A DNA stretch of 64,000 nt from Hyphomicrobium sp. CS1GBMeth3 (GCF_900117455.1 NZ_FPHO01000003.1:1702501-1766500); one strand, 5' to 3'. Positions 44,483-52,935 are shown, numbered from the stretch's first letter. A program made the numbers and translations. The notes: generated by a model from the sequence alone, not told the origin.

Positions 44483-45913
44483 TCAAATCAAATCGGAAAT
44501 TGGATCATTTGGGCCCGGTGGCTCGACCCTGCGCGCCGGACGCGGAATTTCCGTCTCTCGATTGGCGATCGGAGCCTCGAAAGCGGCCCTTGGCCAGGAG
44601 ATGCGTACGATCGCCCCGTGCTCGGGCAGCGCGCGGTTCTCGAGGTTGAGGCGGGCGCCGGACCGCTCGAGCAGGGTTTTGGCGATAAAGAAGCCTAATC
44701 CCATGCCGGCCACCTTGGTGCCGCTCCTGCGCTCTTTGCGCCCATCCGACCGCGTCGTGACGTAGGGCTCGCCGAGGGTATCGATGACGTCCGGCTTGAA
44801 CCCCGGACCGTCGTCCGCGATCACGACGGTGACGGACTGCCCGTCCCACTCGCTGCTGATGTCGACGCGCGCCTGAGCATAATCGGCCGCGTTCTCGATG
44901 ATATTGCCGAGGCCATAGATCACCCCGGGACGGCGGCTGGCAAGCGGATGGCGTGCGTCTGGCCCGGTCGCGGTCTCGGCGGGCGCGGTACGGATCTTGA
45001 TCGAGGCGGCGCCGTCCATATAGGGCGCCGCCGCCTCGTGCAGCATTTCCTTGACCGTCAGGCTCCCATGCAGCGGATCCTCGTCCGGCGGATGGCGCGT
45101 GAGCTTCTGCAGGATCTCGCGGCAGCGTTGGGCCTGGCTGCGCAAGAGCAGGATGTCGTCGCGGTGCGGGTTATCCTTGGCGATCTGCCGGTCGAGTTCG
45201 TTGGTGACCAGCGTGATCGTGGAAAGAGGTGTGCCGAGCTCGTGTGCGGCCGCTGCCGCGAGTCCATCGAGCGCGTGTAGCTTTTGCTCGCGCGCCAGCA
45301 CGAGCTCCGTCGCCGCAAGCGCGGCCGACATCTGGCGGCCCTCTTGCGTCAGGCGCCACACATAGATCGCGAGGAACGGCATCGAGGCCGTGACCGCCGC
45401 CAGGATGCCGATCTTGTAGAGGAATGGCAACGCGAAGGGCGGCTCCACATACCAAGGCAAGGGCATGGAGTGGAAAGCGAGCAGCCACGTGCACGCCAGG
45501 GCCAGAAGCCCAAGGCCGACCGTATAGACGAGCGGCAACGTCGCAGCCGAGACCGTCACCGGGGCGACGATCAGCATGGTGAATGGGTTATCGATGCCGC
45601 CCGTGAGGTAGAGCAGCGAGGCGAGCTGGATGATGTCGTAGGCCAGCAGTCCGGTCGCGAAGTTCACCGACAGGCGGTGGCGCGCCGGGTAGCGGATGGC
45701 GAGGAACACATTGACCCACGCCGAGACCGCGATCACGGTCAGGCAGGGGCCGATCGGGAGGTCGAACCCGAACCAGAAATAGACGACGCAGAGCGCCAGG
45801 ATCTGCCCGATGACGCCGACCCACCTGAGGCGCACGATCGTCTGCAGCCTCAGCTGGCTGTCGCCGCTGAACATGAATTTGGCTTCGAGCGCTCTGTTGA
45901 GACGTGAGGGCAC
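44483..45913 (-). CDS. regB: Redox sensor histidine kinase RegB/ActS/PrrB
   Basis: This 476-residue membrane histidine kinase has six TM helices and the ubiquinone-binding loop GGIDNPF (residues 105-111) in the sensor domain. The phospho-acceptor His224 is in AAAHELGTPLSTI. The redox-active Cys264 is in QRCREILQKL, and a full ATP-binding domain follows (NIIENAADYA, IADDGPGF, GMGLGFFIA). His224 and Cys264 lie at nearly the same positions as in Rhodobacter RegB (225 and 265). It lies 158 bases upstream of regA on the same strand and is divergent from sco. Confidence 0.95.
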   Translation of the reverse strand: MPSRLNRALEAKFMFSGDSQLRLQTIVRLRWVGVIGQILALCVVYFWFGFDLPIGPCLTVIAVSAWVNVFLAIRYPARHRLSVNFATGLLAYDIIQLASLLYLTGGIDNPFTMLIVAPVTVSAATLPLVYTVGLGLLALACTWLLAFHSMPLPWYVEPPFALPFLYKIGILAAVTASMPFLAIYVWRLTQEGRQMSAALAATELVLAREQKLHALDGLAAAAAHELGTPLSTITLVTNELDRQIAKDNPHRDDILLLRSQAQRCREILQKLTRHPPDEDPLHGSLTVKEMLHEAAAPYMDGAASIKIRTAPAETATGPDARHPLASRRPGVIYGLGNIIENAADYAQARVDISSEWDGQSVTVVIADDGPGFKPDVIDTLGEPYVTTRSDGRKERRSGTKVAGMGLGFFIAKTLLERSGARLNLENRALPEHGAIVRISWPRAAFEAPIANRETEIPRPARRVEPPGPNDPISDLI

Positions 45914-46059
45914 GGGCGGCTTTCTTCTCTCGGTATCCTGCTGCCTGAAAGATCGGCAACTCTAGCACGGCTTGCAAGCGGGCGTGGTATCGTCCAGATA
46001 GGGGAAGACGGAGCAGGAGCGGATGCAACTAGCGCCACATGCCGACCGCGGGAGACCGG

Positions 46060-46725
46060 ATGACCAAGGACACCAGCCGACCGAAGATCGCAGGCGCCTC
46101 ACGCCGCACGCTGCTTTTGGCCCTTTTATTCGGCCTCGCGGCAGGCGTCATGACGGCCGTGCTGTTGGCGGCCATACCTTCGGGCACGTCCACGGTGCAG
46201 ACGACGGGCAAGGCGCTGGTCGGTGGCCCGTTTACCCTGACCGACGGTTCTGGCAAGCGCGTGACGGAGAAGGACTACGCGGGCCGTCCGCTGCTCGTCT
46301 ATTTCGGCTTCACCCATTGTCCTGACGTGTGCCCCGCGGGTCTGCAGGTCATCGCCGCGGCGCTCGACAAGCTCGGCGACAGGGCGAAGAGCATAACGGC
46401 CGTCTTCATCACCGTCGATCCCGAGCGCGATACGCCGGAGGTGATCGGAAAATATGTGGCGAGCTTCCACAAGGACATTGTCGGCCTCTCGGGCACGCGC
46501 GAGGATGTTGCCGCCGTCAACAAGGCCTACCGCGTCTATGCCAAGAAAGTTCCCGACGCTGAGAACCCGGGCGAGTACAACGTCGACCACAGCTCCTTCA
46601 TGTATCTGATGGACGGAAACGGCGAGTATGTGCGCCACTTCCCGCACAGCGTTGATGCAACTGATCTTGCCGACACGCTGTCGAAGGCGATAGACAACCC
46701 GACAGCGCCCAGTCCTGGCGCTTAG
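46060..46725 (+). CDS. senC: SCO1/SenC copper chaperone
   Basis: This 221-residue protein has an N-terminal membrane anchor (RRTLLLALLFGLAAGVMTAVLLAA) and a thioredoxin-fold periplasmic domain. The copper-binding CxxxC is in FGFTHCPDVCPAG and the distal His in NVDHSSFMYL. Sco proteins deliver copper to cytochrome oxidase CuA. The start at 46060 follows GGGAGACCGG; an ATG at 46039 is less well placed. It is divergent from regB, the classical regB-senC arrangement. Confidence 0.94.
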   Translation: MTKDTSRPKIAGASRRTLLLALLFGLAAGVMTAVLLAAIPSGTSTVQTTGKALVGGPFTLTDGSGKRVTEKDYAGRPLLVYFGFTHCPDVCPAGLQVIAAALDKLGDRAKSITAVFITVDPERDTPEVIGKYVASFHKDIVGLSGTREDVAAVNKAYRVYAKKVPDAENPGEYNVDHSSFMYLMDGNGEYVRHFPHSVDATDLADTLSKAIDNPTAPSPGA

Positions 46726-46904
46726 TCAGATGCCTCGAATCAGTGCATTCTGACGATGGGGGAGAAAATCAAGAACCCAGCAAATACGGCCTGGGCGGCT
46801 TTTCGCCGCGCTTCCGTCGGTACGATTTGGCCTCCTCGCGCGTTATGGGCAGGGACTGGTACTGGCGGTCAGATGCTGACTGCACGAGATCGGAGCAAGC
46901 GATC

Positions 46905-48305
46905 GTGCTTTATCACCTCTACGAGCTGAGCCATGCCGCGATGAAGCCGGCCCGCGCCGCGGCCGAGCATCTGCGGCTGCTTATCGAGAGTCCGTTCAAC
47001 CCAATTTCGCATACGCCGGCGGGACGCCACGCGTCCGCCGCGTTCCAGGTCTTCGAGCGCACCACGCGTCGCTACGAGAAGCCGGAGTTCAATCTTCCAA
47101 CCACGCGCATCGGCTATCGCACCGTTGCCGTAACGGAGGAGGTAGTCTGGCAGCGCCCTTTTTGCCGGCTCATCCATTTCCGGCGTGACATGCCGATGGC
47201 GCAGCGCGCCGCCGATCCGAAAATCCTCCTCGTCGCGCCGATGTCGGGCCACTTCGCGACGCTCCTGCGCGGCACGGTCGAGGCGCTGCTGCCCAATCAT
47301 GAGGTCTACATCACCGATTGGCAGGATGCGCGTTCCGTGTCGCCTTCTGCCGGGCGCTTCGGTCTCGACGACTATGTCGACTACGTGCGCGGCATGCTCG
47401 CCGCCTTCCAGGGCGACGTGCACGTTTTCGCCGTCTGCCAGTCGGCTGTGCCGGTGCTGGCCGCCGTCTCGCTGATGGAGGAGGACGGCGATCCGGCCTC
47501 GCCGCTGAGCATGATCTTCGCCGGTGGTCCGATCGACACGCGTATGAGCCCCACCGCCGTCAACGACGTTGCGGTCTCGCGCGGCACCGATTGGTTTGCA
47601 CGCCACGTCATCACCAGCGTGCCGTGGGGATACGAAGGCGCCGGGCGCGAGGTCTATCCGGGCTTTCTGCAGCTCTCGGGATTCATGTCCATGAACCTCG
47701 ACCGCCACGCCAAGGCCCACAAGGACCTCTTCTTCCATCTGGTCGACGGCGACGGCGACTCGGCGGAGAAGCACCGCGCTTTCTACGATGAGTATCTCGC
47801 CGTTATGGATCTCACGGCCGAGTTCTATCTCGAGACCATCGATCAGATCTTCGTGCGCCATGCGCTGCCGCAGGGCGAGATGATGCATCGCGGACGGCGC
47901 GTCAATCCGGGCGCCATCCGCCGCCCGTCGCTGATGACGATCGAAGGCGAGAAGGACGACATCACCGGCCTCGGCCAGTGTCGTGCCGCCATCGACCTCT
48001 GCACGGGGCTGCCGATCGAGAAGAAGATGCACATCGAGTGCGAAGGCGTCGGGCATTATGGCATCTTCAACGGCTCGCGCTTCCGCACCGAGATCGCGCC
48101 GCGCATCGCCCAGTTCGTGCGCCTCTTCGATCCGCGCTCGGCACTGATCCTGACGCGTCCCGTTACGCCGCGCCGCGGCCTCGTTGCCAAGCTGGTTGGC
48201 GGCTACGATCCGTCAGCGGTGGCCTTCACCTTTGCGGCGGCCGTTGCCAACGACCAGGGACTTACGCCGCAGCCGGCGGGCACGGCGGGTGTCGGATTGC
48301 CGTAG
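46905..48305 (+). CDS. phaZ: Intracellular polyhydroxyalkanoate depolymerase (PhaZ)
   Basis: This PhaZa1-type enzyme mobilises intracellular PHB granules. The 466-residue product starts (GTG) VLYHLYELSHAAMKPARA, as this family does. It has the nucleophile Cys178 in HVFAVCQSAVPVLAAV and the C-terminal GVGHYGIFNGSRFRTEI with the catalytic His. The GTG at 46905 follows a GGAG site; an upstream start at 46743 adds 54 residues of unrelated sequence. It stops 2 bases before the stop of the convergent methyltransferase gene. Confidence 0.93.
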   Translation: MLYHLYELSHAAMKPARAAAEHLRLLIESPFNPISHTPAGRHASAAFQVFERTTRRYEKPEFNLPTTRIGYRTVAVTEEVVWQRPFCRLIHFRRDMPMAQRAADPKILLVAPMSGHFATLLRGTVEALLPNHEVYITDWQDARSVSPSAGRFGLDDYVDYVRGMLAAFQGDVHVFAVCQSAVPVLAAVSLMEEDGDPASPLSMIFAGGPIDTRMSPTAVNDVAVSRGTDWFARHVITSVPWGYEGAGREVYPGFLQLSGFMSMNLDRHAKAHKDLFFHLVDGDGDSAEKHRAFYDEYLAVMDLTAEFYLETIDQIFVRHALPQGEMMHRGRRVNPGAIRRPSLMTIEGEKDDITGLGQCRAAIDLCTGLPIEKKMHIECEGVGHYGIFNGSRFRTEIAPRIAQFVRLFDPRSALILTRPVTPRRGLVAKLVGGYDPSAVAFTFAAAVANDQGLTPQPAGTAGVGLP

Positions 48306-48307
48306 CG

Positions 48308-49246
48308 TTACGGAATCCAACCCTTGTCGAGGTCCATGGCTTGGCGGGCTTTCGAGGCGCCGTCGCGGTCGAACAGCACCGCTGTCCAAGCCAGGTGTGT
48401 TCCCGCCTCTTCCGACGAGCGCGAGCGCAGTGTCACGAGCAGGCTTTCGCCGGCCTCGACACGCACGGGCGCGCGTAGCGGAAAATAAAGCTGCTCCCAA
48501 TGCGTCTTCGGCGCGTTGGGCGCCGTCGAGAGCATGATGCCCTCGGCGAGATCCGCTTCCCACCAGTAGGCGATGCCGTAGATGGTTTCGGAAGCATCCA
48601 GCTTCCAGGAAACCTCGCCCTTGCGCGTGCCCTTCCTGTCGGAGCCGAGCGTGACCGTATCCCACACCTTGGCCGCGCCGCCGCCCGCGAGAAGCTCGTC
48701 CGGCGAGAAGCTTCTCACGTAGACATTGTTGAGGCTCATCTCGCGCGCGTCCGAGAGATCGACGCAGAACCCTACCTCGTCCCACACCGTGAGCTCACGA
48801 TGGATGCGATCCGAAATCACCGGCACGGCGAATTGCCGGATGCGGGCCGGGATCATCACGCCGCCGTCCTTGAGATGACGCAGCTGCGCATCCGCCAGCG
48901 TGTCGATGATATTCTCCTCGAACGCATAGTTGCCGAGCGTCTCCGAGACCACGACGTCCACCCGCGGCGGATCCTCCATCTCGGTCGAGTGGCAGGGCAT
49001 GAGATGGCACGCGCGAGCGCGGTTCTTCTTGATCGTCTGGGCGGCGACGCCGGCGACTTCCGCCGCTTCGTACAGGAGCACTTCCGGCGCGCCGAGCTTC
49101 GCCGCCATGAGTCCGATCAGCCCCGTACCGGCGCCGATGTCGGCAACCGTCGTCTCGCCCGGCTTGATCACGCGCTTGAGCGCGTCATGGAAGGCTTGGT
49201 TGCGCACGCGATCCGCGATCAGCGTGCGATGGTATTCGATGCGCAT
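48308..49246 (-). CDS. Protein arginine methyltransferase (PRMT)-like SAM methyltransferase
   Basis: This 312-residue class I SAM methyltransferase carries the PRMT hallmarks: motif I VADIGAGTGLIGLMAAKLGA (residues 34-53), post-I YEAAE, a double-E loop SETLGNYAFEE (101-111), and a THW-loop equivalent THWEQLYFPL followed by a beta-barrel-like C-terminal domain. Eukaryotic PRMTs have SExMGYxxxxE and THWKQ, a close parallel. The start at 49246 begins the conserved domain. It lies 43 bases downstream of a GMC oxidoreductase gene and is probably in its operon. Real substrate is unknown. Confidence 0.82.
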   Translation of the reverse strand: MRIEYHRTLIADRVRNQAFHDALKRVIKPGETTVADIGAGTGLIGLMAAKLGAPEVLLYEAAEVAGVAAQTIKKNRARACHLMPCHSTEMEDPPRVDVVVSETLGNYAFEENIIDTLADAQLRHLKDGGVMIPARIRQFAVPVISDRIHRELTVWDEVGFCVDLSDAREMSLNNVYVRSFSPDELLAGGGAAKVWDTVTLGSDRKGTRKGEVSWKLDASETIYGIAYWWEADLAEGIMLSTAPNAPKTHWEQLYFPLRAPVRVEAGESLLVTLRSRSSEEAGTHLAWTAVLFDRDGASKARQAMDLDKGWIP

Positions 49247-49289
49247 GCGGCGTCTCTCGACTGGAACACCCTGCGGAGCCCTTGAGTGT

Positions 49290-50951
49290 TCAGGCTGCGG
49301 CGGCTGGGGAAACGGGTGCCGTTGTGTAGCTGAGACCGTGGTCCTGCGCAAAGTGCAGCATCGCCCGCTCGGCGAGCGCCGTGATGGTCAGCAGCGGATT
49401 GACGCCCAGAGAGCGCGGGATCACCGCGCCGTCGATGACGTAGAGGCCGTCATGCACGCCGGTTTCGTCCGCGCCGGGCGAGCCGTCGAAGACCCGGCAC
49501 TTGTGATCCACCACGCCCTCGCCGCGCTCGCGCCCCATGCCGCAGCCGCCGAGCGGATGCGCCGTTGCCGGCTGATGCCCCATGACCGTACCCGCCAGCG
49601 GGTTCTTGACGTATGAACCGCCGCTCGCCGCCACGAGCTCGGAAAGGATGGCGTCGAGCCGCGCGTAGACGGGCTCGTCCTTGGCGCCCGGCCAGGCCAG
49701 CGCCAGCCGATCATCCTCGAGCGCGAAACGGCCCGAGGCGCTGTCGTGCGAGACGGCGAAGAACGTCTGCAGATGCGCGAACGGCCCTTTGTAGACGCCG
49801 CTGACGAGACTCGACAGCGCGCCGAGCAGACGCCCGTTCGGCAGGAACATAACCGGCAGCACGGAGGCGAACGCCGACGGCAGCGCACCCTCCTGCACGT
49901 GGAGCTGATTGGCCAGCGTCTCCGCGTCGCGGAACTCGAGCTGTCCGGATACTGCCACGCCGACGTCGAGCCCCTCCAACTTCGCCGGATGACCGACGCC
50001 CACGGCGTTGACGACAGGCTTCGCGCCATAGCCGAAGGCGATGATGTCGCCGTTGGCGGAGAAGCGATGACCGAGCTTGTCCGAGAGCTTGAGGCCCGCC
50101 GCGCGTGCGCGCAGCAGGATCTCCGTCGAGCCGAGCGTGCCGGCGGCGAGCACGACGACCGGCGCCTCGATCGTAACCTCCGGGATACTGCGGTCAGGTC
50201 CCACGGCTTTTGCCGCGACCTGCCAGATGCCGTCCGCGCCCTTGCGCACGACATCGACCTTGAAACCGGTGAAGAGCTCGGCCCCATGCCGTGCCGCATC
50301 CGGCAGATAGGTCATCGCCACGGTGTTCTTTGCGCCGACGTTGCAGCCAGCACAGCAGTCGCCGCACCGCGTGCAGGCCGGCTGCGAGAGGCCGGCGGGA
50401 TTGAGCGTTTCCTCGAAGCTCACGGCGACTGGCGAAGCCACCGGATCGCCGTCCATGCCGCGCCCGGCCGCTTCGAGCACGGAGAATTTCGTCATCTCGC
50501 GGAACCGCGGATCGGTCGCGGGACGGATCCACTGCCGGGCGCGCCGGAACCCTTCATCGAGCGTGCCGTCCTGCACGATCTGCCCCGGCCATGCTTCGTC
50601 CGCGAACACGCGCCGGTCCGGCACCAGCGACACGCCGGCGTTGACGAGCGAGCCGCCACCGAGCCCGCAGCCCACCAGCACGTGCATGTCGCGGCCGAGA
50701 CGCACGTCATAGATCGCCTGCTCGGATCCGGTGCGGAAGTTCTGGCCCGTGACCTGGAACTCGTTCTTGAGCTCGGAGAATTTCTGCGGAAACGCCCCGG
50801 TCTCGATCTCGCGCCCGCGTTCGAGCACGGCGACACGCTTGCCCGCGCGCGCAAGACGCGAGGCCGTGACACCGCCGCCGTAACCCGAGCCGACGACGAT
50901 CACGTCGTAGCGCTGCTTCAGCGCGCTGCCAGGCAGGCTTAATCTCGGCAT
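49290..50951 (-). CDS. GMC-family FAD oxidoreductase with a five-cysteine cluster
   Basis: This 553-residue flavoprotein has the ADP-binding VIVVGSGYGGGVTASRLA at residues 17-34, an FAD-contact region (GCGLGGGSLVNAG), and a C-terminal GMC domain (ATAHPLGGCGMG, GLYVIDGAVIPRSLGVNPLLTI). A CxxCxxCCxxC cluster at residues 193-203 (ACTRCGDCCAGCN) is typical of a cholesterol-oxidase/dehydrogenase-like subgroup and could bind iron-sulfur or other metal. Substrate is probably a sterol-like or other alcohol, uncertain. The start at 50951 is preferred; the in-frame upstream 82 residues look random. Confidence 0.88.
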   Translation of the reverse strand: MPRLSLPGSALKQRYDVIVVGSGYGGGVTASRLARAGKRVAVLERGREIETGAFPQKFSELKNEFQVTGQNFRTGSEQAIYDVRLGRDMHVLVGCGLGGGSLVNAGVSLVPDRRVFADEAWPGQIVQDGTLDEGFRRARQWIRPATDPRFREMTKFSVLEAAGRGMDGDPVASPVAVSFEETLNPAGLSQPACTRCGDCCAGCNVGAKNTVAMTYLPDAARHGAELFTGFKVDVVRKGADGIWQVAAKAVGPDRSIPEVTIEAPVVVLAAGTLGSTEILLRARAAGLKLSDKLGHRFSANGDIIAFGYGAKPVVNAVGVGHPAKLEGLDVGVAVSGQLEFRDAETLANQLHVQEGALPSAFASVLPVMFLPNGRLLGALSSLVSGVYKGPFAHLQTFFAVSHDSASGRFALEDDRLALAWPGAKDEPVYARLDAILSELVAASGGSYVKNPLAGTVMGHQPATAHPLGGCGMGRERGEGVVDHKCRVFDGSPGADETGVHDGLYVIDGAVIPRSLGVNPLLTITALAERAMLHFAQDHGLSYTTAPVSPAAAA

Positions 50952-51290
50952 CCCTCTATCCCGTAACGACTTTCGGCCTCGGCCGGCTTTGCTCTCCGCT
51001 CTGCAGCGTGCCGACCCCCCGCAGCCGCTCGCTGTCCCGGACGTAACGCTCCGTTGGGGTACTCCGCCGGCCCACGGCGCGCAACGCGGAGCCGCACGTT
51101 GCGAACAATCGAGTGCGGGATGAGGCTTTCGCGTAACGATCGGCAGCGGTTTCGCAGGGCGGGAATGGAATTCCGCCCCAATCGGCTGTTTACTCACGGC
51201 CTCCTGATCGGCGCCATGTGTCCGGGCTCGCCGAGACCCGGCTGGCGCGCACCGCCTTGCGGCCGCGTGTTCCGCGTCGACTGGGAATCT
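50952..51290. promoter_or_regulatory. Intergenic region between the GMC gene and tRNA-like genes
   Basis: These 339 bases separate the leftward GMC gene and the rightward tRNA-like pair and should contain both promoters. I checked the GC-rich stretch 51235-51285 for a sigma-54 element and found GG and GC with the wrong spacing. No gene is convincing: the longest plus-strand frame runs on into the tRNA-like sequence and has no family features. Confidence 0.45.
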
Positions 51291-51363
51291 GAGGCTGTAG
51301 CTCAGCGGCAGAGCGCCCGGCCATGCCGGGAGGTCGAGGGTTCGAGTCCCTTTAGCTTCTCCA
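51291..51363 (+). tRNA. tRNA-like RNA 1 (Gly-like body, 5-nt anticodon loop)
   Basis: The sequence folds as a tRNA. It has a 7-bp acceptor (GAGGCTG/TAGCTTC, two G-U pairs), T8-A9, and a D-arm GCTC-AGCGGCA-GAGC with GG and A21. The T-arm is GAGGG-TTCGAGT-CCCTT, the discriminator is T73, and the 3' CCA is encoded. The anticodon arm is abnormal: a perfect CCCGG/CCGGG stem closes a loop of only five bases (CCATG), or four bp plus GCCATGC with no U33. U73 and the AGGTC variable loop resemble tRNA-Gly. It cannot decode normally and is either a pseudo-tRNA or a tRNA-like RNA with another job. Confidence 0.7.
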
Positions 51364-51441
51364 AACGGCTAGCTCAGTGGGTAGAGCACGAGACTGTTAA
51401 TCTCGCTGTGATGGGTTCGATCCCCATGCCAATCGCCTCCA
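51364..51441 (+). tRNA. tRNA-like RNA 2 (Asn GTT anticodon, damaged acceptor stem)
   Basis: Directly abutting the first, this has T8-A9 at 51370-51371 and a D-arm GCTC-AGTGGGTA-GAGC. A normal anticodon arm follows (CGAGA-CTGTTAA-TCTCG, anticodon GTT), then a variable loop CTGTG and a T-arm ATGGG-TTCGATC-CCCAT. The acceptor strands (AACGGC before T8; GCCAATCGCC after the T-arm) pair only over GGC/GCC plus scattered bases. The TCCA ending is three bases later than expected. It may be a decayed tRNA-Asn, or the 3' part of a joint transcript with tRNA-like 1. Confidence 0.6.
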
Positions 51442-51771
51442 AGCGATCTCGACTTCTGGGAGCCGGTCGTTGTTCCTGCCCAAGCATCGTCATCAAGGCT
51501 TCGGCCGAGATGGCGGGGCGGCGGCAAGCGGCGAAGCGCTCCGTGCCCCGCGCGGATATCGCCTCGCGGCGAAGCCGGAGCGGCGCGTATCGGAGGCGGG
51601 CCTGCGGGCTTGCCCGAGAGCATGTCGCGGAAGGCCGAGCCGCGTGGCTGAAGCGGGGGCCCGCGTCATCGTTGTGGAAGAGCGGCCGGCGACCTGCTGG
51701 CCCTAACTAAGAACGAAAAGGAGGGGCACGCTCAGAGTGCCCTGACTGCCAACAGGTATCCGGAGTTTCCC
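51442..51771 (+). promoter_or_regulatory. Leader between tRNA-like genes and slipin gene
   Basis: This 330-base, GC-rich stretch has no credible ORF. Near its end is an inverted repeat GGGCAC (51724-51729) / GTGCCC (51737-51742) just upstream of the slipin ribosome site (CCGGAG, about 51760). The hairpin could be a regulator of slipin translation or a terminator for the tRNA-like RNAs, though the T-run is missing. Confidence 0.4.
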
Positions 51772-52935
51772 ATGTCCCGCCTGAGCTTTTGGACCACGGC
51801 AATCGTGAAGGACGAAGAGCGCGCCTTCCTCTACCGTGACGGGCGCTTCGTGCGCCTGCTCGAGCCGGGCCGTTTCGTCGAGTTCGATCCGTTCCGCCAA
51901 GCGTCCGTCGAGATCGTGAAGGTCCTGCGTGCCGAAATTGCGCCGGAGCGCGCACGCATGTTCGCCAAGACGGAGCCGGATCTCGCGGACGAGAATTTTG
52001 CGATCGTGCAGACGGGGCCGACCGAGGTCGCCATCGTCTCGCTCGACGGCGAGCCGAAGCACCTCGTGCTGCCGAACACCACGCGCGCGTTCTGGAAGAC
52101 GCTGACGGCTGTCGATGTCGAGGTCATAGACACCGCGTCGACATGGCGCGTCGAGAAGCGCCACCTGGACAGACTGGATGCGGCGCGCGCCGGCGGCGCG
52201 CTCGTGACGACGGTCGTCGAGGCGAGCGAAGCGGGCCTTCTGTTTGTCGACGGTGTTTTGACGGAGCGGCTTGTACCGGGCCGGTACGGGTTCTGGTCCG
52301 TCGGTCGTCAGGTGCGCATCGTCAAGATGGACCTGCGCCCGCAGCCGCTCGAGGTAACGGCACAAGAGATACTGACCAAGGATCGCGTCGGCATCCGCGT
52401 GACGTTGACGGCTTTCGCGCGCATCGTCGATCCGGAGAAGGCAGCGCTTGCCGCGCCCGACGTCAACGCCACGCTCTACCGCTTGATCCAGTTCGCGATC
52501 CGCGAGGCTGTTGCCGCGCGCACGCTCGACGAGATTCTGGCCGCGCGCGATACCATCGACCGCGAGGTGCGCGCCTACGTGACCGAGCGCGCCGCAGATC
52601 TCGGCGCCGAGGTCGGAGAGATCGGTGTCAAGGACGTGATCCTGCCGGGTGACGTGCGCGAGCTTTTGAACAAGGTCGTGGAGGCTGAGCGTGTCGCCAA
52701 GGCGAACATCATTCGCCGCCAGGAGGAGACGGCCGCCACGCGGTCGCTCTTGAACACGGCGAAGCTGATGGAGAACAACTCGCTGCTGTTGCGTCTGAAG
52801 GAGCTCGAGGCGCTGGAAAAGCTCGTCGAGAAGGTCGGCCGCATCGATCTGCACACGGGCTCAGGAGCGGGCGGCTTCGACGCGCTGCTCTCGAACCTCT
52901 ACAAGCTCGGCGAGAAAGCTGCCGACGGAAAATAG
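51772..52935 (+). CDS. Slipin family (SPFH/band-7) protein
   Basis: This 387-residue protein has no membrane helix at its start (MSRLSFWTTAIVKDEERAFLYRDGRF). It has two related N-terminal segments, then the SPFH domain (VRIVKMDLRPQPLEVTAQEILTKDRVGIRVTL, ALYRLIQFAIREAVAARTLDEIL, EVGEIGVKDVILPG) and a C-terminal coiled-coil-like helix (LLLRLKELEALEKLVEKV). Soluble slipins of this kind have been noted in gene neighbourhoods of RtcB/RtcR RNA-repair systems. No rtc gene is in this window. It reads in the same direction as the two tRNA-like genes 330 bases upstream. Confidence 0.88.
   Translation: MSRLSFWTTAIVKDEERAFLYRDGRFVRLLEPGRFVEFDPFRQASVEIVKVLRAEIAPERARMFAKTEPDLADENFAIVQTGPTEVAIVSLDGEPKHLVLPNTTRAFWKTLTAVDVEVIDTASTWRVEKRHLDRLDAARAGGALVTTVVEASEAGLLFVDGVLTERLVPGRYGFWSVGRQVRIVKMDLRPQPLEVTAQEILTKDRVGIRVTLTAFARIVDPEKAALAAPDVNATLYRLIQFAIREAVAARTLDEILAARDTIDREVRAYVTERAADLGAEVGEIGVKDVILPGDVRELLNKVVEAERVAKANIIRRQEETAATRSLLNTAKLMENNSLLLRLKELEALEKLVEKVGRIDLHTGSGAGGFDALLSNLYKLGEKAADGK

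Noticed and set aside
51235..51285. Sigma-54 promoter before the tRNA-like genes
   Set aside because: The GG and GC elements are present but spaced 13 bases apart, not the required 10.
51054..51710. A 218-codon plus-strand frame over the tRNA-like pair
   Set aside because: Its middle is simply the translation of the two tRNA-like sequences; no ribosome site or family resemblance.
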